DNA of 64,000 nucleotides from assembly GCF_001612825.1 (NCBI RefSeq), contig NZ_BDBE01000033.1, positions 1 to 64,000 on the forward strand, written 5' to 3'. This DNA is from Nocardia caishijiensis NBRC 108228. Lineage in GTDB: Bacteria > Actinomycetota > Actinomycetes > Mycobacteriales > Mycobacteriaceae. Numbering within the stretch: the stretch's first letter is position 1; every line of letters begins with the position of its first letter. The notes under the pieces are model-generated. The model worked only from the letters and a program-made list of their open reading frames with translations, did not search any database and was not told the DNA's origin. A program made the position numbers and the translations under genes. Shown here piece after piece: positions 1-8,658 of this stretch.

Positions 1-30
1 AAAAACACCGCCAGCGCTCCAACAAAAACA

Positions 31-75
31 GAGGCGAAGTCTTCGGTGGATGAGGGACACCGAAGACTTCGCCTC
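31..75. terminator. Perfect 18-bp inverted repeat, likely intrinsic terminator
   Basis: Arms at 31-48 and 58-75 are perfect reverse complements around a 9-nt loop. On the minus strand the stem is followed at once by a T-rich run (TGTTTTTGTTGG), which is the layout of an intrinsic terminator for leftward transcription. No leftward gene ends just upstream inside the window, so it may instead end a rightward gene outside the left edge or act in both directions. Confidence 0.6.
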
Positions 76-273
76 TCGCACCCGACTCTACCGGCGAATT
101 TCGCCCGCTCCTCGAATACATAGCCAATTCTCAGATTCATCCAAGCGGTGCCGAGCGACATTGTGACCGGAACCATCCGACACGCGGAAGTTGTTGTCCG
201 ACAGGCCGGTCGACGGCGAACTCAGGGTATCCACCGATTGCCGAAATGTCGGTTTTCCCGGATTCTGGAGAGG

Positions 274-966
274 GTGACGCCCCCGCTCGATGCCAGCGCC
301 CCCTCCGCCGACCGATCCGTGCCGACTCGGATCGTCACCCCCACCTCACTGCTGGACTTACGCGCGGACCACGTCGACGAATTGCGCTACCCCGCCACAG
401 CGGTGTTGATCTTCGCCGGAGTGCCCGGCGCCGGAAAATCCACTGCGCTGCACCGGCTTTTCGGCGCCGACCCGAACGCCGAGGTGGCGGTGCGGGCAAC
501 CTCGGGCGCGCTGGTGCTCGATTCCAACCACGCCCGCAATCGCTTGCGCCACCGACTCGGCCGGGTGCCCTATCCGCTGTGGCGTCCGCTGGTGCACTGG
601 GCGCACTATCGGGCGATCCGCGCGGCGCTGCTGATCGCCGACGGCCCGGTCGCCATCCACGACTGCGCCACGTTCGCCTGGAGCCGTCGCCTGATCGCGC
701 GCTGGGCGCGCGCGGGTACGCGCGAAGTGCACATGGTGCTGATCGATGTCCCGGCCGCCCAGGCCAGGCGGGGTCAGGTCGTGCGGGGCAGGCAGGTGAA
801 CACCGTCGCCTTCGGTGCCCACTGCCGCCGGTGGGAACGCCTGATGCGCGATCTCGGCGCCCGCGACGCCGAACCGCGCACTCCGTTGCCCGCCACGTCG
901 CTGGTGATCGTCGACCGGCCAACCCTCTCCGCGATCTCCCGTATCGCGTTCACCTCGAGCGCCTGA
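274..966 (+). CDS. AAA/zeta-toxin-like P-loop kinase
   Basis: A P-loop NTPase of about 230 residues. A clear Walker A motif, GVPGAGKST, lies at residues 49-57 after a hydrophobic strand (VLIFA). It is followed by a region rich in Arg and Trp, as in small AAA proteins and zeta-toxin or shikimate-kinase-like phosphotransferases. The substrate cannot be told from sequence. I chose the GTG at 274, preceded by GGAG at 267-270 although the gap is only 3 nt. The frame is open back to a GTG at 148, which would add 42 poorly conserved-looking residues. It stands alone, convergent with the lipid kinase that follows on the other strand. Confidence 0.7.
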   Translation: MTPPLDASAPSADRSVPTRIVTPTSLLDLRADHVDELRYPATAVLIFAGVPGAGKSTALHRLFGADPNAEVAVRATSGALVLDSNHARNRLRHRLGRVPYPLWRPLVHWAHYRAIRAALLIADGPVAIHDCATFAWSRRLIARWARAGTREVHMVLIDVPAAQARRGQVVRGRQVNTVAFGAHCRRWERLMRDLGARDAEPRTPLPATSLVIVDRPTLSAISRIAFTSSA

Positions 967-1001
967 ACGGACGCTTCGACAACGCCCGAGGCGGGTGGGA
1001 T

Positions 1002-1952
1002 TCAGGGCACCAGCACGGTCAGTGCGCCGGGCATCGCCTGGACGGTGACCGGGAGGGTGCCCGCCGGTTCGCCGTCGGCGGTGGTATACCCGCCCGAGGC
1101 CGTGACGGTGATGCGGCGGGCCCGGTACCGCTTGGTCGACGGGTGGTCGATGCGCTTGCCCGACGACAGCGCGGGCAGCAGCCGCGCCATCTCCCACCGG
1201 GAAACCGCACCGACCACCGTGATGTCGAGGTACCCGTCGTCGGGCAGGGCGTCGGGGCACACCAGCATTCCGCCACCGTAGGTGCGGGTGTTGCCGATGG
1301 GCGTCATCACGGCGTCGGTGTAGATCACCGCGTGCGCGTCGTCGGGGTTGTCGAGCGCGCCTGGCGCGAGTCCCGACATCTCGATCTGGAAGGGCAGGGT
1401 GTAGCCGCGCATGAGTTCGGCGGCGGCGGCGACGGTGTAGCGCAGCGGCCCGCGTGGGCGGCGCATGGCGTTGGCGCGCAGGGTGACTCGCGCGTCGAAA
1501 CCGGCGCCGACGATGGTGGCGAACCAGGTTGGCGTGGCACCGGCGGATTCGATGCGACCCAGGTCGATGGTCTTCGCGCGGCCGCGCAGCACGATCTCGG
1601 CGGCGGCGTGGGGGTCGCGGGTGGGGATGCCGAGTTCGCGGGCCAGGTCGTTGCCCGTGCCCGCGGGGACCAGCCCGAGCGGCACCCCGGTGTGCGCGAG
1701 CGCCGCGAGCAGGACGTTCATCAGACCGTCGCCGCCAACGCAGACGACCGCGTCGGGTCGCCGGGCCGGGTCGGCGATCGCGGCCGCCACCTGCTCGACC
1801 GATTCCGCCGCGCTGGGCGCCCGCACCTGCGCGACCTCGACGCCACCGGCGAGAGCCACCGCCAGGACCGCCTCGGCGACGCCGTCACCGCGCCCGGCAC
1901 CGGAGTGCGGATTGGTGACGAGCAATAATCGCTGTACCGAATGCTGTTTCAC
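1002..1952 (-). CDS. dagK: Diacylglycerol kinase family lipid kinase (DagK-like)
   Basis: The protein (316 aa) has the DAGK/YegS catalytic fold. It shows NPHSGAG near residue 14, the GGDG nucleotide-binding signature at 73-76 and GTGND at 98-102. Family members phosphorylate diacylglycerol to phosphatidic acid or act on related lipid alcohols, typically at the inner membrane face. The GTG start overlaps the TGA of the upstream flavoprotein gene by 4 nt (GTGA), so the two are translationally coupled. The pair matches the M. tuberculosis Rv2252-Rv2251 arrangement, where Rv2252 is an experimentally studied diacylglycerol kinase. The gene symbol is taken from that homology. Confidence 0.85.
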   Translation of the reverse strand: MKQHSVQRLLLVTNPHSGAGRGDGVAEAVLAVALAGGVEVAQVRAPSAAESVEQVAAAIADPARRPDAVVCVGGDGLMNVLLAALAHTGVPLGLVPAGTGNDLARELGIPTRDPHAAAEIVLRGRAKTIDLGRIESAGATPTWFATIVGAGFDARVTLRANAMRRPRGPLRYTVAAAAELMRGYTLPFQIEMSGLAPGALDNPDDAHAVIYTDAVMTPIGNTRTYGGGMLVCPDALPDDGYLDITVVGAVSRWEMARLLPALSSGKRIDHPSTKRYRARRITVTASGGYTTADGEPAGTLPVTVQAMPGALTVLVP

Positions 1953-3577
1953 GGCACCAGCTTTCCAGGGTTCAGCACGCCCGCGGGATCGAGTTCGTGT
2001 TTCACCGCCCGCAGCACCCGTACACCCAGCTCACCGATCTCGGCCGCCATCCACGGGCGATGGTCGGCGCCGACGGCGTGATGGTGGGTGATGGTGGCAC
2101 CGGCGGCGACGATGGCGTCGCCCGCGGCCGCCTTGGCGACCCGCCACTGCGCGATGGGGTCGTCGAGTTGCTTGGCGACGACGGTGAAGTACAGCGACGC
2201 ACCGGTCGGGTAGGTGTGCGAGATGTGGCACATCACCAGTGCGGGCGTGCCCTGCGCGGTGAGCGAATCCGTGAGCGCGGCGGTCACTTTCGCCTTCAGG
2301 TTCGCCAGGTTCGACCAACTGGTCGCCGTTTCGAGCGTCTCGCACAGCACCCCGACATCGAGGAGGGCGTCGCGCAGGTACGGCGCGGCGAAGCGACCGT
2401 GTTCCCACTGCCGCGCCGGGGCTTCGCCGAGCGCGGTTCCCCCGGCGGCGCGGAACAATGCGGACGCTTCGGCACTGCGGGCCGCGACGTGGGCGGTGCT
2501 GCCCTCGAAGGTCGTCACCGCGAGACAGCCCGCGACCGGCGCGCCGCCGATATCGCTCGAACGAGCCAGGTTCAGGCCGGTCTCGGCCTCGTCGGACAGC
2601 CGAAGCACCGTCGGCGCCGCGCCCGTCCGCACGACGGTGCGCAGGGCCGCCGCCCCGGTGGCGAAGTCGGGGAACGACCAGGCCTGGTAGGCGGTGGTTT
2701 CCGGGATGGGGTGCACGCGCAGGGTGACCGAGGTGACGACACCGAGCGTCCCCTCGGACCCGACGAACAGCTCACGCAGGTCGGGACCGGCCGCCGAGGC
2801 GGGCGCCCGGCCGAGGTCGAGGGTGCCCTGCGGGGTGGCGACCACCAGCCGCTGGACCATGTCGTCGAACCGGCCGTATCCGGCCGACGCCTGCCCCGAC
2901 GACCGGGTGGCGGCGAACCCGCCGATGGTCGCGAATTCGAAACTCTGCGGGAAATGGCCGAGCGAAAGACCGTGGGCGGCGAGCAGTTTCTCCGCCTGTG
3001 GCCCGGTGAGCCCCGCGCCGAGGGTGGCGGTGCCGCTCACCGGGTCGACGTCGGTGAGGGTGTCGAGGCGGCGCAGGTCGAGCGCGACGACGGTGGGGAA
3101 TCGGCCGCGAATCGGGTCGACGCCACCGACCACACTGGTGCCGCCGCCGAAGGGCACCACGGCGATGCCACGCGCGGAGCAGTACCGCAGCACGGCAAGG
3201 ACCGCGTCGTGGTCGGCGGGGGCGAGGATCGCGTCGGGCGCGTCCTGTGGGCGGGTGTCGCGGCGGCGGAGCAGGTCGAGGGTGCTCTTGCCGCCCGCGT
3301 GCCGCAGCCGGTCGACGTCGTCGGTGCTCACGTGTTCGGCGCCGACGAGGGCACCGAGGTCCGCGCGGGCGATGTCGGTGAGCGAGGTCGTGACCAGCGG
3401 CACGTCGCCCTCGTCGCGTCGTGCCGCCGGCTCACCGGAGATCCCGAACACCTGGGTGAGCAGGCCACGGATCTGCGCCGACAGGGGTTGATGTCCGGCG
3501 GGCACACCCCAGGCGTCCCACACCATACTCGGCCGCTCGGCCGCCGATCCGGACATTTCGCTGTTCAACTCGACCAT
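1949..3577 (-). CDS. FAD-binding oxidase, alkyl-DHAP synthase (AGPS)-like
   Basis: A 542-aa flavoprotein of the vanillyl-alcohol-oxidase/AGPS superfamily. The FAD-binding domain (about residues 100-285) contains PFGGGTSVVGGV and a GGFAATRSSGQ stretch. The C-terminal cap ends in HHHAVG at 498-503, which resembles the His-rich active-site loop of alkyldihydroxyacetonephosphate synthases. AGPS swaps the acyl group of acyl-DHAP for a fatty alcohol to make ether lipids. Whether bacterial homologues (Rv2251 type) do this is not settled. It is the first gene of an operon with the lipid kinase and is divergent from the TetR gene, with a palindrome 12 nt upstream of its start codon. The cofactor assignment is firm and the substrate is inferred. 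Confidence 0.82.
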   Translation of the reverse strand: MVELNSEMSGSAAERPSMVWDAWGVPAGHQPLSAQIRGLLTQVFGISGEPAARRDEGDVPLVTTSLTDIARADLGALVGAEHVSTDDVDRLRHAGGKSTLDLLRRRDTRPQDAPDAILAPADHDAVLAVLRYCSARGIAVVPFGGGTSVVGGVDPIRGRFPTVVALDLRRLDTLTDVDPVSGTATLGAGLTGPQAEKLLAAHGLSLGHFPQSFEFATIGGFAATRSSGQASAGYGRFDDMVQRLVVATPQGTLDLGRAPASAAGPDLRELFVGSEGTLGVVTSVTLRVHPIPETTAYQAWSFPDFATGAAALRTVVRTGAAPTVLRLSDEAETGLNLARSSDIGGAPVAGCLAVTTFEGSTAHVAARSAEASALFRAAGGTALGEAPARQWEHGRFAAPYLRDALLDVGVLCETLETATSWSNLANLKAKVTAALTDSLTAQGTPALVMCHISHTYPTGASLYFTVVAKQLDDPIAQWRVAKAAAGDAIVAAGATITHHHAVGADHRPWMAAEIGELGVRVLRAVKHELDPAGVLNPGKLVP

Positions 3578-3588
3578 GCGTTACATCC

Positions 3589-3603
3589 TGACATATAATG
3601 TCA
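3589..3603. promoter_or_regulatory. Palindrome TGACAT-ATA-ATGTCA, candidate TetR operator with TATAAT
   Basis: A perfect 6+6 bp inverted repeat with a 3-nt spacer sits between the divergent AGPS-like gene (start 3577) and the tetR gene (start 3773). The plus strand of the palindrome contains a consensus TATAAT at 3594-3599. The regulator could therefore occlude a promoter running toward its own gene and also the start region of the AGPS-like operon. I see no good -35 at standard spacing. That the neighbouring TetR protein binds here is inferred from position and symmetry. Confidence 0.5.
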
Positions 3604-3772
3604 AGCAGTAACTACACGAGATGTCCTCGAATCGACCTCCACCCCGTTGTCGGATGTCACTGCCGCCCGATCGCGGCGACGAACCCCCCGGCGCGCTCGA
3701 TACCCTTGGGCGTTCCGGCCAGCCAACGGCGCCACACCACGGCGTCGCCGAACACCTTGGGGGTGTACCACG

Positions 3773-4366
3773 ATGATCGACCTCGCGGCTCGAGCCGACC
3801 TGCGGCTTTCGCCTACCGACATGGCGATTCTCGATGCCGCGCGGGCCTGCGTCGTCGACTTCGGGGTGCGCCGCACCACGCTCACCGAAGTGGCGCGCCG
3901 CGCCGGTGTGAGCAGGCCGACGGTGTACCGGCGGTGGCCGGACACCGGCTCGTTGATCGCGGAACTGCTGGTGCGCGAGTTGCGCACCATCGTCGCCGAG
4001 ACCATGCCCGACACGGGTCTCGGTCTCGACCGGCTGGTGCGCGGCATCGTGGCCGGTGCGGCGACGGTGCGGTCGAACGCGGTGTTCGCCAAGATCTTCC
4101 GCACCGACACCGACCTGATGCTCACCTATGTGTTCGGTCGGCTCGGCCGCAATCAGCGCACGCTCATCGAACTGTTCGCCACCGCGATCCGGATCGGTCA
4201 GGAAGACGGGTCGATCCGCACGGGCAAGCCCGAGCAGCTGGCCGCCATGCTGCTGCTCATCGCTCAGTCGGCGGTCCAGTCGGCGGGCACGATGGCGCCG
4301 CTGCTCGAGGGTGCGCAGTTCGACGCGGAGCTGGCGAGGGCGATCGAGGGTTACCTGCTTCCCTGA
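3773..4366 (+). CDS. TetR family regulator of the glycerolipid module
   Basis: A 197-aa TetR-type repressor. The N-terminal helix-turn-helix covers roughly residues 20-65, with the typical TTLTEVARRAGVSRPTVYRR core. The C-terminal ligand and dimerisation half has no recognisable ligand signature. The ATG at 3773 is preceded by a run of G bases (GGGGG, near 3758-3763). An upstream in-frame start at 3647 would add an Arg-rich stretch unlike a TetR N terminus. It lies just upstream of glpD with an 18-nt gap and divergent from the AGPS-like/lipid kinase pair, matching Rv2250c in M. tuberculosis. It probably controls both sides through the palindrome at 3589-3603. Confidence 0.82.
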   Translation: MIDLAARADLRLSPTDMAILDAARACVVDFGVRRTTLTEVARRAGVSRPTVYRRWPDTGSLIAELLVRELRTIVAETMPDTGLGLDRLVRGIVAGAATVRSNAVFAKIFRTDTDLMLTYVFGRLGRNQRTLIELFATAIRIGQEDGSIRTGKPEQLAAMLLLIAQSAVQSAGTMAPLLEGAQFDAELARAIEGYLLP

Positions 4367-4384
4367 ACCCCGACAAGGATTGTG

Positions 4385-5944
4385 ATGACTGCTGATTCGC
4401 CCACCGCGCTCCACGCGGCCCGCCGCGCCGCCGACCTCGCCGCGCTCGGCGACCACCCGGAGGTGGATGTGGTGGTGATCGGCGCGGGCGTCACCGGTGC
4501 CGGTGTCGCGCTCGACGCCGCCGCGCGCGGTCTGCGCACCGTGCTGGTGGAACGCCACGACTTCGCGTTCGGCACGAGCCGCTGGAGTTCCAAGCTCGTG
4601 CACGGCGGCTTGCGCTACCTGGCGAGCGGGCGGGTCGGCATCGCGCACGAGAGCGCGGTGGAGCGCGGCATCCTGTTGCGCACCACGGCACCGCATCTGG
4701 TTCGCCCACTCCCCCAGCTCGTTCCGCTGCTGCCCGGCGTCGGTGCGGCGCGGAGTTCGCTGATCCGTGCGGGTTTCGCCGCCGGTGACGCGCTACGGGT
4801 GGCCGCGCGCACCCGGGCCGCGACCCTGCCTCGCTCGCGCAAGGTCGCCGCCGCCGAGGCCCTGCGCCTGGCGCCGACCGTGCGCCGCGACGGCCTGCGC
4901 GGCGGGCTGCAGGCGTGGGACGGGCAGTTGGTGGACGACGCCCGACTCGTCGTCGCCCTGGCTCGCACCGCGGCCGGTCAGGGCGCGACCGTGCTCACCC
5001 GGACGGAAGCCGTTGCCGCCGACGGCCGTTCGGTGCGGCTACGCGACACCCGCACGGGTGAGGAACTGACCGTGCGCGCTCGTGCCGTCGTCAACGCGAC
5101 GGGTGTCTGGGCCGGTGAGGTCGACCGCAGCATCGAACTGCGCCCCAGCCGGGGCACCCACCTGGTGTTCGACGCCGCCGCCTTCGGTGGGCTCGGCGCG
5201 GCTCTGACGGTGCCCGTTCCCGGCAGCATCAGCCGCTTCGTCTTCGCCCTGCCCGCCGCGCACGGCCGGGTCTACCTCGGCCTCACCGACGAGGACGCCC
5301 CCGGCCCGATTCCCGACGAACCCCAACCGACCGAAGCCGAGATCGACTTCCTGCTCGACACCATCAACACCGCCCTGCGGGAACCGCTGACCCGCAAGGA
5401 CATCCGGGGCCGCTTCGCCGGTCTGCGCCCCCTGTTGAAGACGGCCGACGACAGCACCGCCGACATCTCCCGCGAGCACGCCGTGCTCACCGCGCCCGAC
5501 GGCCTCATCACCGTCGTCGGCGGCAAACTCACCACCTACCGGCGGATGGCCGAGGACGCTGTCGACGCCGCGATCGCGCACGCGGGCCTGTCGGCCGCGC
5601 CGTGCCGCACCACACGACTTCCCCTGGTCGGTGCGGTGTCGGGCGCGTCCCGCGACCGCATCGACGCCCCGCCGGTGCTGATCGAGCGCTACGGCCACGA
5701 AGCGGGAGCCATCGTCTCGGCCTGGCTGGCCGACCCGGCCCTCGCCGCCCCCGTCGCCCCCGGAATCGACGTCACCGCCGCCGAGTTCGACTTCGCCATC
5801 ACCCACGAGGGCGCCGAGACAGTAGACGACCTCCTCGACCGCCGCACCCGCATCGGCCTGGTCCCCACCGACCGCGCCGCCGCGATCCCGGCCGCCGAAG
5901 CCGCCCTCGCCCGCAACGCCGCGATCATCGGAGGCCGCCCGTAA
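4385..5944 (+). CDS. glpD: FAD-dependent glycerol-3-phosphate dehydrogenase
   Basis: The protein (519 aa) oxidises sn-glycerol-3-phosphate to dihydroxyacetone phosphate and passes electrons to the quinone pool as a peripheral membrane flavoenzyme. The N terminus carries the FAD-binding GAGVTGAG at residues 33-40, then GTSRWSSKLVHGGLRYL, a hallmark of GlpD proteins. A C-terminal GlpD/DAO-C region follows. The ATG at 4385 has AAGGA at 4375-4379 with good spacing, and a GTG at 4382 is too close to it. It follows tetR in the same direction. With the AGPS-like and lipid kinase genes it forms a G3P/DHAP-centred lipid module, as in Rv2249c-Rv2252. Confidence 0.93.
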   Translation: MTADSPTALHAARRAADLAALGDHPEVDVVVIGAGVTGAGVALDAAARGLRTVLVERHDFAFGTSRWSSKLVHGGLRYLASGRVGIAHESAVERGILLRTTAPHLVRPLPQLVPLLPGVGAARSSLIRAGFAAGDALRVAARTRAATLPRSRKVAAAEALRLAPTVRRDGLRGGLQAWDGQLVDDARLVVALARTAAGQGATVLTRTEAVAADGRSVRLRDTRTGEELTVRARAVVNATGVWAGEVDRSIELRPSRGTHLVFDAAAFGGLGAALTVPVPGSISRFVFALPAAHGRVYLGLTDEDAPGPIPDEPQPTEAEIDFLLDTINTALREPLTRKDIRGRFAGLRPLLKTADDSTADISREHAVLTAPDGLITVVGGKLTTYRRMAEDAVDAAIAHAGLSAAPCRTTRLPLVGAVSGASRDRIDAPPVLIERYGHEAGAIVSAWLADPALAAPVAPGIDVTAAEFDFAITHEGAETVDDLLDRRTRIGLVPTDRAAAIPAAEAALARNAAIIGGRP

Positions 5945-6033
5945 GCCGTCGGCCCGGGACGCAGCCCGAATAGCCGACACAAGCGGACTCCGCGAGGCCA
6001 GCCGACACCACCGCCTCGGCCCCGAGCGACGGC

Positions 6034-6675
6034 TCAGTCGTACACCCAGGTCGCGAGGTCAACGCGCATGCACGCGCGCGGCCATTCGTCGAGGCCGTTG
6101 GCCGACTCCTCGGCGCGGATGGCGCGCAGGCCGGGCGACTCGTCGGCGACGGGGATGTAGGTGAAGCCGAGACGTTCGTAGTAGGGGCCGTTCCACGGGA
6201 CCTCGGTGAAGGTCGTGAGGGTGAGTTCGCGCAGGCCCTGGGACTTCGCCCAGGTGACGGCGTGGTCGATGAGGCTCTTGCCGATCCGCAGACCGGAATG
6301 GGCGGGGTCGACCGACACCTGGTCGATGTGCGGTTGCCCGTCCACGATGCCGAGCAACAGGTAGCCGATGGGCCGATCGTCCGCGTCCGGCCAGACCCAG
6401 GCCCGTTCGCTCGCGAGAAACTCGCGCAGCAGTTCCGCCGAGGGCGGCTCGTCCTCGGCGACAGCGACCATGCCGATCTCGGCGAACGGCACTCCGGCCC
6501 GCCGTTCGATCTCCTGCAGCGCGGCGATATCGCGTTCGCGGGCAGGCCGGATGGGTCCGCCCGGCCGACCGAGTTCGCCGGTTCGGATCGCTGCGCGGCG
6601 CCGAACGGGATCGGTTGCGACGATCGCGTAGTCGGTTCGGGTGACGATCGCGGGTACGTGCTCCAAGCCGGTCAT
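6034..6675 (-). CDS. GNAT family N-acetyltransferase
   Basis: A 213-aa protein with a GNAT fold in its C-terminal two thirds. IRPARERDIAALQEIERRAG forms the first strand and helix. The acetyl-CoA-binding segment appears as VDPAHSGLRIGKSLIDHA, and a late motif LTLTTFTEVPWNGPYYERLGF resembles N-acetyltransferases acting on small amines or amino acids. The first 45 residues are extra and of unknown function. The ATG at 6675 overlaps the TGA of the upstream tetR gene (ATGA), so the two are co-translated and the regulator probably controls this enzyme. The substrate cannot be predicted. Confidence 0.85.
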   Translation of the reverse strand: MTGLEHVPAIVTRTDYAIVATDPVRRRAAIRTGELGRPGGPIRPARERDIAALQEIERRAGVPFAEIGMVAVAEDEPPSAELLREFLASERAWVWPDADDRPIGYLLLGIVDGQPHIDQVSVDPAHSGLRIGKSLIDHAVTWAKSQGLRELTLTTFTEVPWNGPYYERLGFTYIPVADESPGLRAIRAEESANGLDEWPRACMRVDLATWVYD

Positions 6676-7313
6676 CGCACCTCCACGGGGGTGGCGAGGA
6701 TGCCGTTGAGCAGCGCGTTCAGCGCCCACCGCGCGCGGGCGGCACCCTGGCCGACCAGTTGCTCGCGGACGGCGGTGATGTTCGGGTAGCGCCGGGCGGG
6801 CAGGTCGGCGAGGCGGCGGGCGACGGCCGAGTCGTCGTAGACCGCCCGCTCGGCGGCCGCGGCGGTGATGTGCGGGTACAGCAGGTCGACGCCCCAGGCG
6901 GCGCTCGCCGCATCGAGGCCGCCCTCGCGCAGCAGGCCGAGCAACTGCTCGATCAGCCCGAGCGCGCGGCCGGTCGAGCGGCCGAAGGCAACCAGCGCGA
7001 GACCCTCGTGGCGGGCGAGCGCGTCGACGGCCGAGGCGACGAGGGTTTCCAGGCGGGTACGCCAGTCGCCGACCGTTGGCGTCGGCACCGCGGCCAGCAC
7101 GTGGTCGAGCATGCCGGTCATCAGGTCGTCGCGGTTGGCGACGTAGACATAGAGCGAGGCGGCACCGGTATCGAGTTCCTGCGCCACCCGGCGCATGGTG
7201 AGTGCGCCCGATCCCTCGGAATCGAGGATGCGCAGTCCGGTCTCGATGACGATGTCACGACTCAGTGGAGCTTTCGCCGGTCTGGCCCGGCGACTGACGG
7301 GTGCGGCTTTCAT
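6672..7313 (-). CDS. TetR family transcriptional regulator
   Basis: A 213-aa TetR regulator. After a basic N terminus the HTH spans about residues 18-65 (ALTMRRVAQELDTGAASLYVYVANRDDLM), which is closest to the classical TetR/TetR_C-type subgroup. The C-terminal half is helical with a WGVDLLYPHITAAAAERAVYDD stretch. It is the first gene of a two-gene operon with the GNAT acetyltransferase and is divergent from the FHA gene. A small palindrome (CGAAC-ATT-GTTCG at 7353-7365) lies 40 nt upstream of its start and may be its autoregulatory operator. Confidence 0.85.
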   Translation of the reverse strand: MKAAPVSRRARPAKAPLSRDIVIETGLRILDSEGSGALTMRRVAQELDTGAASLYVYVANRDDLMTGMLDHVLAAVPTPTVGDWRTRLETLVASAVDALARHEGLALVAFGRSTGRALGLIEQLLGLLREGGLDAASAAWGVDLLYPHITAAAAERAVYDDSAVARRLADLPARRYPNITAVREQLVGQGAARARWALNALLNGILATPVEVR

Positions 7314-7352
7314 GGCCGATCATTCTACTCGTCGCTCGAACGTCGTTTGCCA

Positions 7353-7365
7353 CGAACATTGTTCG
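7353..7365. promoter_or_regulatory. Short palindrome CGAAC-ATT-GTTCG, candidate operator
   Basis: A perfect 5+5 bp inverted repeat with a 3-nt spacer lies in the 124-bp gap between the divergent tetR gene (start 7313) and the FHA gene (start 7438). A related half-site (CGAACG) occurs at 7347. Position suggests autoregulation by the TetR protein, but the repeat is short. Confidence 0.35.
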
Positions 7366-7437
7366 CGTGACAACCCGCTTCCGCACCCGCCGAGTCCCTC
7401 TATGCTGGCAGTGACCCCATCCGACAAGGAGGCGTTG

Positions 7438-8595
7438 ATGCGCGCGCATTCGTCCACGGTGGCAATCGTGCCCGGCACCGGAATCGTCGCCCGATTCGGC
7501 GATGTCGTGGTCTATCTGGCCGGTGAGACACCCTCCACCGACCGGTTACTCGGCGCCGTCGAGACGGTCGCGCTCAACACCACGGCCTCAGCCCCCGGTG
7601 CGGCGCTGGCCCAACGGCTGGCCGGGGTGGTGTTCGGCGGCGCGTCGGCGCCGCCGCCGTTCGGTGTCCTCGCCCCCACGGCCGACGGCATTCTGATCTT
7701 GTTGCGCGGCACCGTGATCGCCGAGGTCTCCGGCGCCGAGGGCAACCGTCGTCTCGCCGGGGACCGCGCCTTCACCTGGGTCGACGAGATCATCCGCGAG
7801 CCGGTGCGCCGCATCGCCATCGGCGCCGAGATGGCCGACCCGACCAGCGCCAACCCGCGCACCGACCTGCGGTCGGGGATCGTCAACGGCAACGGTTTCG
7901 TGCTCAACCTCGGCCGTCGTCGTGGTCCGGCACCGCGCCGCGTGGAGGCGATCGACGAACCGCCACCCACCGAGGCCACCGGTTTCCAGGCGGTCCGCCC
8001 GCGTGCCGAGGCCGAACCCGCCGCGCAACCGTCGACCAGCGGTTTCGCCGTGGCCGACGAGCCGGTGACGAGCGCTCCGGACAGCGAGACCGTGAGCGTG
8101 GGAGGTCGTGCCGATTCCGGCGAGGGCGCCACCGTGAGCACCGGCCCGCGCAACTCTCCCGCCACCCACGCGCCGCTGGCGTGGTCGCAGGCGATCGATG
8201 CGGCCAAGCGTGCCGAGCCGGTCGGCTTGCGCAAAGGTCAAGCGCACGTGGGTAGTTCGACGAGTCCACGGGGTGCCCTGGTCACCGAGGAGGGTCTGAG
8301 CTATCCCCTCGACCGGCCGTATGTGCTCGGTCGCAACCCCTCCGGCGACAATTCCGTCCGCCAGTCCGCCGCCACCCCGATCCTGATCGAACGCGACCGG
8401 CTGGTTTCGCGGGTCCATGCCTTCGTGGACCCCGACCGGGGCAAGGTGTTCGTCCGTGAGGCGCCCGCCACCTCCGGCACCTACTTCGCCGCCCCCGACA
8501 GCGACCGATGGTCGCGAGTCGGCACCCTCCCGATCGAACTGCAGCCGGGCTGGCGCCTGCGTATCAACGATTTCCTGCTGACGTACTGCGTCTGA
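7438..8595 (+). CDS. FHA domain-containing protein
   Basis: A 385-aa protein with a C-terminal forkhead-associated domain (about residues 285-383). The domain has the YVLGRNP strand, the phospho-Thr-binding core SRVHAFV near residue 324 and a closing LQPGWRLRINDFLLTY strand. The N-terminal 160 residues form an unassigned globular region, followed by a Pro/Ala/Thr-rich linker likely to be disordered. FHA domains read phosphothreonine, so a link to Ser/Thr kinase signalling is likely, but no kinase is adjacent. The ATG at 7438 is set by a strong AAGGAGG. Longer in-frame starts upstream would read through the divergent promoter region and are rejected. Confidence 0.85.
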   Translation: MRAHSSTVAIVPGTGIVARFGDVVVYLAGETPSTDRLLGAVETVALNTTASAPGAALAQRLAGVVFGGASAPPPFGVLAPTADGILILLRGTVIAEVSGAEGNRRLAGDRAFTWVDEIIREPVRRIAIGAEMADPTSANPRTDLRSGIVNGNGFVLNLGRRRGPAPRRVEAIDEPPPTEATGFQAVRPRAEAEPAAQPSTSGFAVADEPVTSAPDSETVSVGGRADSGEGATVSTGPRNSPATHAPLAWSQAIDAAKRAEPVGLRKGQAHVGSSTSPRGALVTEEGLSYPLDRPYVLGRNPSGDNSVRQSAATPILIERDRLVSRVHAFVDPDRGKVFVREAPATSGTYFAAPDSDRWSRVGTLPIELQPGWRLRINDFLLTYCV

Positions 8596-8658
8596 GCTCG
8601 CCCGGACCATCCCGACGCCCGTGCGTGGAGCACCACGGGCGCCGGATCACGATCCGGC

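Noticed and set aside
246..1928. A 560-codon plus-strand frame spanning the kinase and lipid kinase
   Set aside because: It overlaps two supported genes and is Arg/Gly-rich without any domain.
1997..3598. A 533-codon plus-strand frame
   Set aside because: It is antisense to the AGPS-like flavoprotein gene, which has convincing FAD-binding motifs.
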